A DNA stretch of 64,000 nucleotides from Rhodoferax antarcticus ANT.BR (GTDB taxonomy: Bacteria > Pseudomonadota > Gammaproteobacteria > Burkholderiales > Burkholderiaceae_C). The position numbers and the translations under genes were made by a program. Below are positions 1-7,039 of the stretch, piece by piece. The stretch is taken from contig NZ_MSYM01000019.1 in the NCBI RefSeq assembly GCF_001938565.1, forward strand, positions 1 to 64,000, in the 5' to 3' direction. The notes beneath the pieces are model-generated. The model was not told where the DNA came from and did not search any database. It worked only from the letters and a program-made list of their open reading frames with translations. Numbering within the stretch: position 1 is the first letter of the stretch; every line of letters starts with the position of its first letter.

Positions 1-384
1 AAGCAGGGCCTCGCTGACGCCCAGTCCAACCTGGGCGTGATGTACGAAAACGGCCAAGGCGTGTCGCAAGATTACAAGGAAGCCGTCAAGTGGTACCGCC
101 TCGCCGCTGAGCAGGGCAATGCCAATGCCCAGTCCAACCTGGGCGTGATGTACTTCAACGGCCAAGGCGTGTCGCAGAGCCGCGTGGTCGCTTTTGCCCT
201 ATTCAACCTGTCAGCTGCCAACGATCCATCTGCTGATAACAAGGCCACGGGCAACCGCACCAGCTTGACAGAGAAAATGTCCAACAAAGAAATTGAAGCC
301 GCCCAAGACCTGACACGCGAGCTGGCCAAGCCAAAGAACCTGCTTGCCGCTCTGGACAAGTACATCAAGAAGCGAGGTCTATGA
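1..384 (+). CDS. Sel1-repeat (TPR-like) protein, 5' end missing
   Basis: The frame is open from the first base, so the N-terminus lies left of the window. Two clear Sel1 repeats are visible, each with the AQSNLGVMY core followed by NGQGVSQ, and the first also by the WYRLAAEQGN part. A shorter charged tail ends in KYIKKRGL before the stop. Sel1 repeats form alpha-helical solenoids used for protein-protein contacts, often in secreted or periplasmic proteins. No catalytic domain is visible in the remaining part. The two repeats are nearly identical at the DNA level, suggesting recent duplication. The specific role is unknown. Confidence 0.85.
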   Translation, partial: KQGLADAQSNLGVMYENGQGVSQDYKEAVKWYRLAAEQGNANAQSNLGVMYFNGQGVSQSRVVAFALFNLSAANDPSADNKATGNRTSLTEKMSNKEIEAAQDLTRELAKPKNLLAALDKYIKKRGL

Positions 385-584
385 GCTTTGGGAGAATGTG
401 TCAATCAATGCAGACCTCGACCCCAATTTAGCCCGCCGCCATGCGCGATGGCAAACCCACTTGCAGCCAGCAATAAAGTGCTTACAACAAGGTGAAATTT
501 TTTCACTTCCTAAGCTTGCCGATGAAACCACCAGGTACAAGCAAATGGAACAAGGTAGAGCACCGACTCTTCTCGTTCATCACC

Positions 585-908
585 TCAAATTGGCGTGGAG
601 AACCACGCCATGCCGCGCTCGACCTGCATTAGGTTCACATCCTGCCCATTGACCAGCACCTTACCAACTTGCTGCCCATAGCGATCTCGCTTGCTTGTCT
701 CGACATTCACGGTCTTGTCGAAGGCCAGGGCAGACAGTGATTCTTTGGAGCGATTGCCGAATGCCTGATTTTTCTCAGGCGCATCAATGTCGGCCAAGCG
801 AATCTTGTGCTGCACCTTGTCGGCATCCAGCACGGTGATGGTTTCAGCATTGGCAGTGCAGGCCAGCGCCAGCAGCATGGCCGTGATTACTTTTCGCAGT
901 GCATACAT
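585..908 (-). CDS. Thermonuclease-like (SNase) protein, C-terminally truncated
   Basis: This 107-residue protein starts with a signal peptide (cleavage likely near TANA-ET, residue 21) and continues into a staphylococcal-nuclease-like fold. The IRLADIDAPE segment and the DRYGQQ motif carry the arginine and glutamate positions expected of the active site. The family normally continues 40-60 residues beyond the GMAW motif, but here the frame stops five residues after it, so the last helices are missing. Downstream DNA (404-584) shows no continuation in another frame. It lies 9 bp after the 118-residue gene and is probably the last gene of that leftward operon. Activity is doubtful because of the truncation. 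Confidence 0.75.
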   Translation of the reverse strand: MYALRKVITAMLLALACTANAETITVLDADKVQHKIRLADIDAPEKNQAFGNRSKESLSALAFDKTVNVETSKRDRYGQQVGKVLVNGQDVNLMQVERGMAWFSTPI

Positions 909-917
909 ATGTGACGA

Positions 918-1274
918 TCAAAGATTATTGCAAGCTGCCACTGTCTGCCGATACCAGCTCTCGATACCATCGGCATCCTTTTGGAGTTTGGCTATCTGCG
1001 CCAGCTTCTTCTTGCGCAAGGTTTCGGCTTCAGTCAGCTCTCGGACAATCGAAGCCGGTGCCTTGGTTGGTATCACTGGCAGGGGGATAGGTGCAGGCTT
1101 GCCGGTTGGCTTTGTTACTCGTAACGGTGCGACCAGGACAGGCTCGACCAGGTTGATGACCGCCTGCACTTTGGCCGCTTGCTCTGGTGTCACCCAGATA
1201 TGCAGCCCCTGCTTGCCTTCCTCGCGCATACGCGCCCTGAACTCTGCCTGCCGTGTGCTGTTGGTCTTTGCCAT
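918..1274 (-). CDS. Conserved accessory protein of unknown function (118 aa)
   Basis: The protein is not recognised. Its first 45 residues are charged (RQAEFRARMREEGKQ, then HIWVTPEQ), a proline-rich linker follows, and the C-terminus looks helical and coiled-coil-like (ETLRKKKLAQIAKLQKDADG). A plausible AGG ribosome site precedes the ATG. It overlaps the long C-terminal extension of the ribbon-helix-helix frame by about 245 bp in a different frame. It sits between that gene and the truncated nuclease on the same strand. Plasmid- or island-borne small proteins often have this composition, but no function can be assigned. Confidence 0.6.
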   Translation of the reverse strand: MAKTNSTRQAEFRARMREEGKQGLHIWVTPEQAAKVQAVINLVEPVLVAPLRVTKPTGKPAPIPLPVIPTKAPASIVRELTEAETLRKKKLAQIAKLQKDADGIESWYRQTVAACNNL

Positions 1275-1560
1275 GATGGTGGCCTGTTACTCGTAACGGG
1301 CAGACTTGGTCCAGCTTTTCCAGCAGCATCTTTTCAACAATGTCGGTAGCGGTGCAATCAGCATCCAGCGCCGCCTGCTTCAGCTTCTTGTGCAGCTCGT
1401 GGGTCAGATTGATGGTCAGCCGCCGATAGCCTTCAGGCGCATGGAAAACCCGCTTTGTCTCCGTGGCCGGGGTGCCAGCTTCAGCGAAGGCTGTAGCCAG
1501 CTCTGATACCTTGGACAGGGTTGGTTTCACCAGGTTGGTGATTTTCTTTGGTGTGCTCAT
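1030..1560 (-). CDS. Ribbon-helix-helix DNA-binding protein (ParG-like), with a suspect C-terminal extension
   Basis: Residues about 45-87 form a ribbon-helix-helix domain: the beta strand YRRLTINL, then helices ELHKKLKQAALDAD and TATDIVEKMLLEKL. About 40 flexible residues precede it, the architecture of ParG-type segregation proteins and related repressors. The start ATG overlaps the stop of the upstream gene by 4 bp, so translation is probably coupled. From about residue 88 the frame runs antagonistic to the 118-residue gene and reads as low-complexity sequence (for example GHHHGKDQQH), so the natural protein may have ended near 1270-1290 before a frameshift. No ParA-type ATPase is next to it. 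A repressor role is equally possible. Confidence 0.65.
   Translation of the reverse strand: MSTPKKITNLVKPTLSKVSELATAFAEAGTPATETKRVFHAPEGYRRLTINLTHELHKKLKQAALDADCTATDIVEKMLLEKLDQVCPLRVTGHHHGKDQQHTAGRVQGAYARGRQAGAAYLGDTRASGQSAGGHQPGRACPGRTVTSNKANRQACTYPPASDTNQGTGFDCPRAD
1114..1125. repeat. Palindrome GTTACTCGTAAC, copy 1
   Basis: This 12-bp near-perfect palindrome (GTTAC / GTAAC around TC) is identical to a second copy at 1286-1297. This copy lies inside the coding region of the 118-residue gene. It could be an operator for the adjacent ribbon-helix-helix protein or a recombination remnant. Confidence 0.45.
1286..1297. promoter_or_regulatory. Palindrome GTTACTCGTAAC, copy 2, upstream of the 118-aa gene
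   Basis: This is the second identical copy of the 12-bp palindrome, placed 11 bp upstream of the ATG at 1274. Its position directly before a gene and beside a ribbon-helix-helix gene fits an operator, but this is inference. Confidence 0.4.
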
Positions 1561-2075
1561 GGTTTTACCTTCAATAGTTTTTTGACTTCCTCAACCAGTG
1601 ATCTGGCCTCGACCTTTGCGCTTTGATCGGCCAGCTCTGCCACAGTCAGACCTTCACCCAGCGCCTGCATGTAGGTGACCCGCATTCCCAGCGTGGTGGA
1701 CAGCGCAGCCAGGCCCAGCTCCTTGGTGGCCAGCTCGGACAATTCTTGCGCCAGCTTGGTGTTTGGCCGGTAGCGTGTCCAGACCAGCCGCGCATTGATG
1801 GCCCTCACCTGTTTGGCCGCAGTAATCAGCGCCAGCAGGTCACAGCGGCCCCAATGCTGTAACCACGTCGACCATTGACCGGTTTGCTCTTGCCTGCCCA
1901 GCCAATGCGCTGCAACGGCGGTTTTGACGTGCGTCCGGCTCTCGGTGCGAATGTCCGGGAAACCGTCAGACTTGCGGGTGGTCAGTTGCTCAAGTTGTGC
2001 AGGCGGCAATTGCGCCAGAAACTGAGAAAACAGGGCCTGAATATCGGGCTGCTGTTGAGTTGGGAATGCTTGCAT
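1557..2075 (-). CDS. Accessory protein of unknown function (172 aa)
   Basis: I do not recognise this protein. It is soluble, with a glutamine- and proline-rich start (MQAFPTQQQPD), a WLGRQEQTGQWSTWLQHW segment, and helical charged C-terminal parts ending in lysine-rich EEVKKLLKVKP. It is the first gene of a leftward module. Its stop overlaps the start of the ribbon-helix-helix gene by 4 bp, so the two are probably made together. The pairing with a DNA-binding protein would fit plasmid maintenance, copy control or mobilisation, but no motif proves this. No Walker A motif is present, so it is not a ParA partner. Confidence 0.6.
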   Translation of the reverse strand: MQAFPTQQQPDIQALFSQFLAQLPPAQLEQLTTRKSDGFPDIRTESRTHVKTAVAAHWLGRQEQTGQWSTWLQHWGRCDLLALITAAKQVRAINARLVWTRYRPNTKLAQELSELATKELGLAALSTTLGMRVTYMQALGEGLTVAELADQSAKVEARSLVEEVKKLLKVKP

Positions 2076-2182
2076 AAATTCACCTTTGAAACACGTTGAT
2101 TCGTGTCGTGGGGTGAACTTTCCCGTTCCCGGCTTTTCCCGACAAAAGCCCGATAAAACCCCGATGTTCGGGGCGCTTTCGG

Positions 2183-2854
2183 TCAGTGGCTAATTGTGTG
2201 GCGTGTGGTTGCGCCGTTCCACGCACTGGCCAGTTGGTTAACGGGTGCAGTTTGCTTTACCTTGCCCTTGAGTACGGCCCATGCGCGGGCTTTGTCTGCA
2301 TCCCATTCACCATGTTTTCCAGTGTGGGCAGCAGCTTTTAACCCGTTTCGTTTCGCGTCGCTTATGTCCGCCTTGATTGATGACCATTCATATTCAAGAT
2401 TGGCAATCAATGCGACGTTTTTCAGGATGAATCGTGGGCCGGTTGCAGCGAGGCACGGCTCACTCGCTGGCACATCCACCACAGGCGCATCAGGCGGGGC
2501 GGTAGCGGCTTGGGCGGCTGGTGTTTGTGGTGTCCATTGATAAATCGCCTGTGTGCTGGCTAGCCATTTGTTAACTGACTCAGGTGTAACTAATCCAAAA
2601 AACTCAGGCCGATTGAGTGGGCGTGCCATTCCCGTTTTGCGGTCGTGCGTTGTCAGTTTGCCATTGTTGATAGCAGCGGCCATATCCTCTAATAACGCCG
2701 TCAGCCTGTCATCACTCCACCCTCGCGCGTCGGCTATTTCGCGCGCGGCCTGTTAGTACATATAAAGCCCGTCATCCCACACGTTCAGCACCTCCCACGG
2801 CTTACGGTCTCGCGGCGAAGTATTTACAGGCCAATCAGATTCGTCTATTTCCAC
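2183..2854 (-). pseudogene. Unknown phage/island-type gene interrupted by an in-frame stop
   Basis: One reading frame runs from a GTG at 2854 (GGGGG ribosome site about 8 bp upstream) through 33 coding-like codons (VEIDESDWPVN ... WDDGLYMY), hits a TAA at 2753-2755, then continues with protein-like sequence (QAAREIADARGWSDDRLTAL) into the 166-residue frame whose first ATG is at 2683. No good start codon lies between the stop and 2683. The downstream part contains LTTHDRKTGMARPLNRPEFF, an Ala/Pro linker and a C-terminal NGLKAAAHTGKHGEWDADKARAWA segment. The simplest reading is a nonsense mutation in one gene of about 223 codons. An ATG-started 166-residue product (2183-2683) remains possible. 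The function is unknown. Confidence 0.6.
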
Positions 2855-2963
2855 TGTCACACCCCCTTCAAGGTGGTCACTTCAATTTAAGGAGCACCAG
2901 CAGGCGAGTTGAAGAAACCCGCTTTTCGGTCGGATTGCAGCCCGGCCTAGCTGGTGCAAAACT

Positions 2964-3284
2964 CTATGCGGCCATTGCTGGCGCTGGTTGAACGTGCATG
3001 GGCGCGGCCTTGAACCTTTGCTCTGCCTGCCACACGTCATAGGCGCTTTGCCCTGCCAGCCACACACGGGCATCACCCCCACGGTCAGCACCCAGCCACG
3101 CTTCAATGCGCAGCGCCATATCAGGCGAAATAGCAGCCCGGCCATTCAGCACACGGGACAACGCCACACGCGACACACCCAACTGTTCGGCGGATTGGGT
3201 CACGCCCAGCCCCAACGCAGGCAATACGTCATCGCGCAGCGCCAGGCCAGGGTGGGGTGGGTTAAACATGCGTGCCATAGTCAT
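2964..3284 (-). CDS. higA: Antitoxin, HigA family (XRE-type HTH)
   Basis: The 106-residue protein has the HigA start (FNPPHPGLALRDDVLPALGL) followed by a helix-turn-helix with TQSAEQLGVSRVALSRVLNG and AISPDMALRIEAWLG. HigA proteins bind and neutralise the HigB mRNA interferase and repress their own promoter. The gene follows higB after 11 bp, the usual toxin-first order of this family. The C-terminal QPAPAMAA tail is not part of the domain. The assignment is by family resemblance and context, which agree. Confidence 0.9.
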   Translation of the reverse strand: MTMARMFNPPHPGLALRDDVLPALGLGVTQSAEQLGVSRVALSRVLNGRAAISPDMALRIEAWLGADRGGDARVWLAGQSAYDVWQAEQRFKAAPMHVQPAPAMAA

Positions 3285-3295
3285 TCTCCAGTTGC

Positions 3296-3574
3296 TCAGT
3301 GGTAATCCATGTAATCAACCAGCACAGCGTCTGTGCCATCAAAGGTGAAAGTCATTCGCCAGTTGCCATTGACCGATACGGCCCAATGCCCCTTCAAATC
3401 GTCTGTCAGCGGGTGCAAGCCCCAGCCCGGCAGGTTCATATCCCGGTCGCAGGTGGCCACGTCCAGGCGTGCCAGTAGTCGCGCCAGCTTGGGCGCATGG
3501 TCAGGGCGAATACCTGCCTTGGTGCCACGCTCAAAAAACGCTTGCAGCCCTTTGTGACCGAATGACTTAATCAT
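3296..3574 (-). CDS. higB: Toxin, HigB family (RelE-like mRNA interferase)
   Basis: This 92-residue protein matches the RelE/HigB fold: MIKSFGHKGLQAFFERGTKAG at the start, the GLHPLTDDLKGHWAVSVNG segment, and NWRMTFTF with the conserved arginine before the final strand DAVLVDYMDYH. HigB toxins cleave mRNA on the ribosome. The length equals the family norm and the gene looks intact. It is transcribed leftward ahead of higA from a promoter with a palindrome at 3590-3599. It probably stabilises the surrounding element. Confidence 0.9.
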   Translation of the reverse strand: MIKSFGHKGLQAFFERGTKAGIRPDHAPKLARLLARLDVATCDRDMNLPGWGLHPLTDDLKGHWAVSVNGNWRMTFTFDGTDAVLVDYMDYH

Positions 3575-3579
3575 GGTTT

Positions 3580-3612
3580 ATTGTATCTTGTAGCGCTACG
3601 CTTTGCCAGTCA
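3580..3612 (-). promoter_or_regulatory. Candidate higBA promoter and operator
   Basis: On the minus strand a TACAAT -10 box (3580-3585) lies just upstream of the higB ATG. The perfect palindrome GTAGCGCTAC (3590-3599) sits between it and a weak CTGGCA -35 element. Placement of a palindrome inside the promoter fits autorepression by HigA. It overlaps the last codons of the integrase gene. Confidence 0.5.
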
Positions 3613-4965
3613 CCCCACCACAGCGCGCAGTTTGCCCGGCTCTGCCTTGGGGTCGAACGTCACCCCGGCCTCTTGCAAAATCCACGCTTCAATCTTTTCA
3701 TGGTGCACGCGAAGCAGGTCAAGGGGTCGAACGGTGTAATGCTTTTCAGCCGTGGCGCTTGGTTTGTGTCCCATGATTTGCGCCACCACGCCAGCGGGTA
3801 TCTCAAGCCACTCTGTCAGGCTCTTGAAACTGCGGCGCAGGCCATGAATAGTCAGGTCATCAATGCCTGCCACCTTGCACGCGTCGTTGTGTGGGTTGCG
3901 GGCAATAACGATGGTGCCACCAGCAGCTACAGCGCTTGAAAAAACCCATTCGTTGCGCTTGGGCAGGGTTGCCAGCAGTTGCGACACATACGGGGTAAGC
4001 GGAATAACCCGCGTGCCCTCTACCTTGTCACGGATGGTCAATCCGCGCCACTTGGTGTTCATATCGTCCCAGCGCAGCCCCAGCACTTCACCAGCCCGTG
4101 CGCCAGTGAGTAGCAGCGTTTGCAGGTAGGCGGCAATGACCGGGTTCTGTTGCTGGCGCACAGCAGAGAACCATGCAGGCAGTTGCTCTTTGAGTAGCGC
4201 ATCCTGCTTCACGCCGGGTTTACCCAATGACTCACGCGCCTTCTTTGTCTTTGCCGGGTTGCGCTCTGACACCAGCTCGGCATATTCGGCCTGCTCTGCG
4301 CACCAGCCTAAAAACGCCTTCAGGCAGCGCCACGCAAGCCGGGCGGCTGATGGGCGGGTCTGTGCTTCGCGTGCAGCCCAAGCCTCGACAGTGGCGTTGT
4401 CCAGGTCGCGCAACGGCATCACCATAAGCTGATGCAGTATGCCCGGCGCGGTCTTGCCACTGGCAACACGATTTGATGCAACACCACCGGCTTTCACCAG
4501 CAATAGATGCTCGCTGTAGTGGCGTTCGCCCCAATCTGGCTTGCGTGCGGCCAGATACAACGCCCAAACATCGCCCACGGTCAAAGTGGCCTGCCTGCCA
4601 GACTCCAACACATCGGCGGCTTGAATTTGCTTTTCGGCAGCTTGCTGGCGCTCTGGCTCTCGCGGGTCGGTGCCACTGTCCAGCATCACGCGCAGCCTGT
4701 TGGCTTCAGTACGGGCAGCGTCAAGGCTCCAGGCTCTCACGTCACCAATGGTGCGCCGGATGGTCTGGCGGTTCAGCTTCGCCTCAAACACGAATGCCTT
4801 CACGCCAGTGTTGGTAACTCGCACGCGCAGGCCGGGTGCCTTGGTGTCGCGTAGGAATGCTTGCGCCTTGGTGTCGGTGCGGCAGGTCAGGCGCTCGATT
4901 GCGCCAGCGGTCAACTCAATGGCTTGCGCTGTATCTGGTGCGTCTGTTTTCTTTGGTCTTGCCAT
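3610..4965 (-). CDS. Tyrosine recombinase / island integrase (DUF4102 N-terminal domain)
   Basis: The 451-residue protein has an N-terminal arm-binding domain (residues about 10-100), a core-binding domain (about 125-240) and a C-terminal catalytic domain. The catalytic residues are visible: Arg near 290 in LLTGARAGEVLGLRW, the HGLRR motif near 374-378, His near 400 in MGHKPS, and the tyrosine nucleophile near 410 in EKHYTVR. The start MARPKKTD at 4965 has a GAGG ribosome site; an upstream start at 5025 would read through the arm-site repeats and is less likely. It should integrate and excise the element at the tRNA site at 5163-5223. It looks intact. Confidence 0.93.
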   Translation of the reverse strand: MARPKKTDAPDTAQAIELTAGAIERLTCRTDTKAQAFLRDTKAPGLRVRVTNTGVKAFVFEAKLNRQTIRRTIGDVRAWSLDAARTEANRLRVMLDSGTDPREPERQQAAEKQIQAADVLESGRQATLTVGDVWALYLAARKPDWGERHYSEHLLLVKAGGVASNRVASGKTAPGILHQLMVMPLRDLDNATVEAWAAREAQTRPSAARLAWRCLKAFLGWCAEQAEYAELVSERNPAKTKKARESLGKPGVKQDALLKEQLPAWFSAVRQQQNPVIAAYLQTLLLTGARAGEVLGLRWDDMNTKWRGLTIRDKVEGTRVIPLTPYVSQLLATLPKRNEWVFSSAVAAGGTIVIARNPHNDACKVAGIDDLTIHGLRRSFKSLTEWLEIPAGVVAQIMGHKPSATAEKHYTVRPLDLLRVHHEKIEAWILQEAGVTFDPKAEPGKLRAVVG

Positions 4966-4984
4966 GATGTTTTGCCTCAATTCC

Positions 4985-5035
4985 GTGTAGCCACTGTGTA
5001 GCCAACTTGCAGCCCGTGTAGCCACTGTGTAGCCA
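4985..5035. repeat. Four GTGTAGCCA direct repeats (probable integrase arm sites)
   Basis: The 9-mer GTGTAGCCA occurs at 4985-4993, 4996-5004, 5016-5024 and 5027-5035, all in the same orientation and spaced 11, 20 and 11 bp start to start. They lie between the integrase start and the tRNA attachment core. This is the expected place for arm-type binding sites of a tyrosine recombinase, and integrase binding there could also repress its own gene. Confidence 0.7.
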
Positions 5036-5162
5036 CTTTTGCCCCATTTTGGGGAATATCAATCAACGCTGGCACTGTCAACCTGTCCAGTGCTTTGCTC
5101 ATAAGCTGTTGATTTGTATGGATGGTATAGGTGTAAATCAACACTGGCAAATACTTTATTGG

Positions 5163-5223
5163 TCTGACTAGAAATCAGGCGTACCGCAAGGTACCGTGGG
5201 TTCGAATCCCACTCTCTGCGCCA
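5163..5223 (+). other. tRNA-Ser 3' fragment = attachment site (attR)
   Basis: The segment holds the anticodon arm (CTGA, loop CTAGAAA, TCAG), a class II variable arm (GTACC-GCAA-GGTAC), the T arm (GTGGG TTCGAAT CCCAC, 5196-5212), the acceptor 3' strand TCTCTGC and an encoded CCA. The long variable arm and the GAAA side of the loop point to tRNA-Ser. The upstream 120 bp contain no D arm and no GCAGAGA acceptor partner, so this is not a full tRNA. The read-out anticodon AGA is unusual for bacteria, which fits a hybrid created by crossover in the anticodon loop. An intact tRNA-Ser should mark the other end of the element. Confidence 0.85.
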
Positions 5224-5226
5224 TTT

Positions 5227-5263
5227 AAAACCTTTAAGTAATTGATTTACTTAAAGGTTTTTT
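5227..5263 (+). terminator. Intrinsic terminator behind the tRNA-Ser fragment
   Basis: A perfect 15-bp inverted repeat (AAAACCTTTAAGTAA and its complement, 5-nt loop) runs straight into a T tract. It is the natural terminator of the original tRNA gene and marks the start of chromosomal DNA. Confidence 0.9.
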
Positions 5264-5367
5264 CTGTTTTGGAGCCGGTTATCTCTGTGCATTCCTGCGC
5301 GCCGTCGGCTGCGGTGATGCCCACTTGAACCGGGTGTGCATCGCCAAACACGGCACCGCACGGTTCA

Positions 5368-6099
5368 GTGCGGCTTCAGCACCTGAAGGCCAACGCCTCA
5401 TGGCTATCATCCCAGGTCATGAGCGCACACCCCCATCTGCGAGCCGAGGGCTTTTGCATCCGTAATGTCGACCGGGATTTCGTTGAATGGCATCGGGGTC
5501 GGCTGCGCTACATGCTGTGGGCCATTGATGTCGACCTGCCAGCCGTGCAATCCCGCGTCGCTGCCGCGCAATCCCATCTCGATGGTCTGCTGCTGGGCGG
5601 CTATGCGCGACAGCCGCACATCTCCTTGGCGCTGTGCGGTTTTCCGGGTGCTCAGCCTTTGTTGCCTGACGAGTTTGACGGCTCCCTTTTGGAACAGCAA
5701 GTTGCGTCACTGCAACAAGCGCAGACCGCACCGTTCGACATCACGGTAGGCGGCCTGTTGAGCTTCGGCTCGGCGCCGTATCTCGGCCTGACAGACAACT
5801 CGGGCGGCATCGCGAAAATCCGGTTTTGTCTCAGCTTGGGCAATGACACCCGAGCCTACATACCACATGTAACGGTGGGTTTGTATGCAGATGCGTGGCC
5901 GACCGACTCGGTGCGGCCCAGACTCACAGACTTTGCCCCATGCCCGGCGCTTAACCTGAAGGTGGCGCGTATCGGGCTTTTCGCCTATGACGCCCCAAGC
6001 ATCGGCGGCAGGCTGGACTGCCTAGCGACGTACGACTTGGAAGAGAAGCGCCTGAGTTGGCACGGTGTGCCCCTATTCGAGTCGGAGTACCTGACCTAA
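5368..6099 (+). CDS. 2H phosphoesterase superfamily (2'-5' RNA ligase-like) protein
   Basis: The 243-residue protein has the two H-x-T/S signature motifs of the 2H phosphoesterases, HIS in QPHISLALCG (about residue 91) and HVT in IPHVTVGLYA (about 166). These enzymes handle 2',3'-cyclic or 2'-5' phosphodiesters in RNA or small molecules. The start is uncertain: the GTG at 5368 gives the longest frame, while ATG at 5419 (MSAHPHLR) is also possible and neither has a strong ribosome site. It is the first gene to the right of the island boundary and stands alone. The substrate cannot be told from sequence. Confidence 0.75.
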   Translation: MRLQHLKANASWLSSQVMSAHPHLRAEGFCIRNVDRDFVEWHRGRLRYMLWAIDVDLPAVQSRVAAAQSHLDGLLLGGYARQPHISLALCGFPGAQPLLPDEFDGSLLEQQVASLQQAQTAPFDITVGGLLSFGSAPYLGLTDNSGGIAKIRFCLSLGNDTRAYIPHVTVGLYADAWPTDSVRPRLTDFAPCPALNLKVARIGLFAYDAPSIGGRLDCLATYDLEEKRLSWHGVPLFESEYLT

Positions 6100-6361
6100 C
6101 CCGGATGAACGGTTCAGAAACCCCGGAGCATGACAATCCTCGTCTTCGCGAAGCGCGTCGCGACTTGGCAATGCATCCGTTGCTCAGTTGTGGGTTGCTT
6201 CACTTCGTTCGCAACGACGCCTGTATGTCACACCAACGCCAGCAATCGGTCACTGGGAACTTCTTCCAGTGACTGCAACAGCGGCGAGGCTTGGGCCGAT
6301 GGGGCTGATCGCCCACGCGCCACACGCGAAGCCCTGTCCAGCGCATCGCTATCAAAGCCGC
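6100..6361. other. Intergenic region with one small hairpin
   Basis: No gene is supported here. An 8-bp perfect inverted repeat (GTCACTGG / CCAGTGAC, 6249-6273) lies between the convergent 2H gene and thiQ. It lacks a T tract, so it is at best a weak terminator. Confidence 0.4.
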
Positions 6362-7039
6362 TCACGCATTGCGATAGGTTGCCGACGATGAAGCTCGCGT
6401 GGCATCGACAAGTTGCCCCTGCACCAACCGCACCGAGCGGTCGGCCATGTCACTCGCCTCAGTCTCGTCGTGGGTGACCAGCAAGGTGGGCATGCCGGCG
6501 GTCTGAATGCGAGCGCGGAACTCCTCGCGCAGGGCCACACGCAGATCCGCGTCCAGCGCTGAGAAAGGCTCGTCGAGCAACAAAACCCTCGGCTGGGTGA
6601 TCAGTGCGCGCGCCAGCGCCACGCGTTGCTGTTCACCGCCCGACAGATTCCAGACGCGGCGCCGCGCCAAATCACTCAAACCAAAAACGCCCAGCATCTG
6701 CAACGCTTGGTCGCGCGCCTCGCGCTTGGGCAGGCCCTGCTCCACCAAGCCAAACGCGGTGTTGTCTTGCACATTCAGATGGGGAAACAGCGCAAAGTCT
6801 TGAAACATCAGCGCAAAACGGCGCTGCTCTGGTGCTGCGTCAGTGATGTCCTGGCCATCAAACCAGACACTGCCCGCATCCGGCACCTGCAAGCCCGCAA
6901 CGATGTTGAGCAGCGTACTTTTCCCGCTGCCCGAGGGGCCCAGCAGCGCCACGATTTCACCCGCCGCCACCCGCAGGTTGATGTCCTGCAACAGGGGCTG
7001 ATCAGCGTAATGCTGCTGAATGTGGCGCAGTTCAAGCAT
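6362..7039 (-). CDS. thiQ: Thiamine ABC transporter, ATP-binding protein
   Basis: The 225-residue ATPase has Walker A GPSGSGKST (34-42), the LSGGEQQR signature (132-139), Walker B LLLDEP (153-158) and the switch histidine in VTHDE. It energises uptake of thiamine or its phosphates through ThiP. It overlaps the end of thiP by 8 bp and is the last gene of a TPP-riboswitch-led operon, which is why ThiQ is preferred over an iron-type ATPase. The length is normal for ThiQ, which lacks the extra C-terminal domain of Fbp/Pot ATPases. Confidence 0.9.
   Translation of the reverse strand: MLELRHIQQHYADQPLLQDINLRVAAGEIVALLGPSGSGKSTLLNIVAGLQVPDAGSVWFDGQDITDAAPEQRRFALMFQDFALFPHLNVQDNTAFGLVEQGLPKREARDQALQMLGVFGLSDLARRRVWNLSGGEQQRVALARALITQPRVLLLDEPFSALDADLRVALREEFRARIQTAGMPTLLVTHDETEASDMADRSVRLVQGQLVDATRASSSATYRNA

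Larger units (their letters stand above)
1..5223. mobile_element. Right end of an integrated element (tRNA-targeted island)
   Basis: This is accessory DNA bounded on the right by a tRNA 3' fragment (5163-5223) next to a tyrosine recombinase gene. It carries a toxin-antitoxin pair, a truncated nuclease, a broken gene and several unrecognised small genes, all on the minus strand apart from the Sel1 gene at the left edge. Core metabolic genes begin to the right of 5226. Because the tRNA fragment lacks its 5' half, the intact tRNA and left boundary should lie outside the window to the left. The extent to the left is unknown, and the Sel1 gene may or may not belong to the element. Confidence 0.75.

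Noticed and set aside
5134..5223. A complete tRNA gene
   Set aside because: The D arm and the 5' acceptor strand are missing, so only the 3' part is present.
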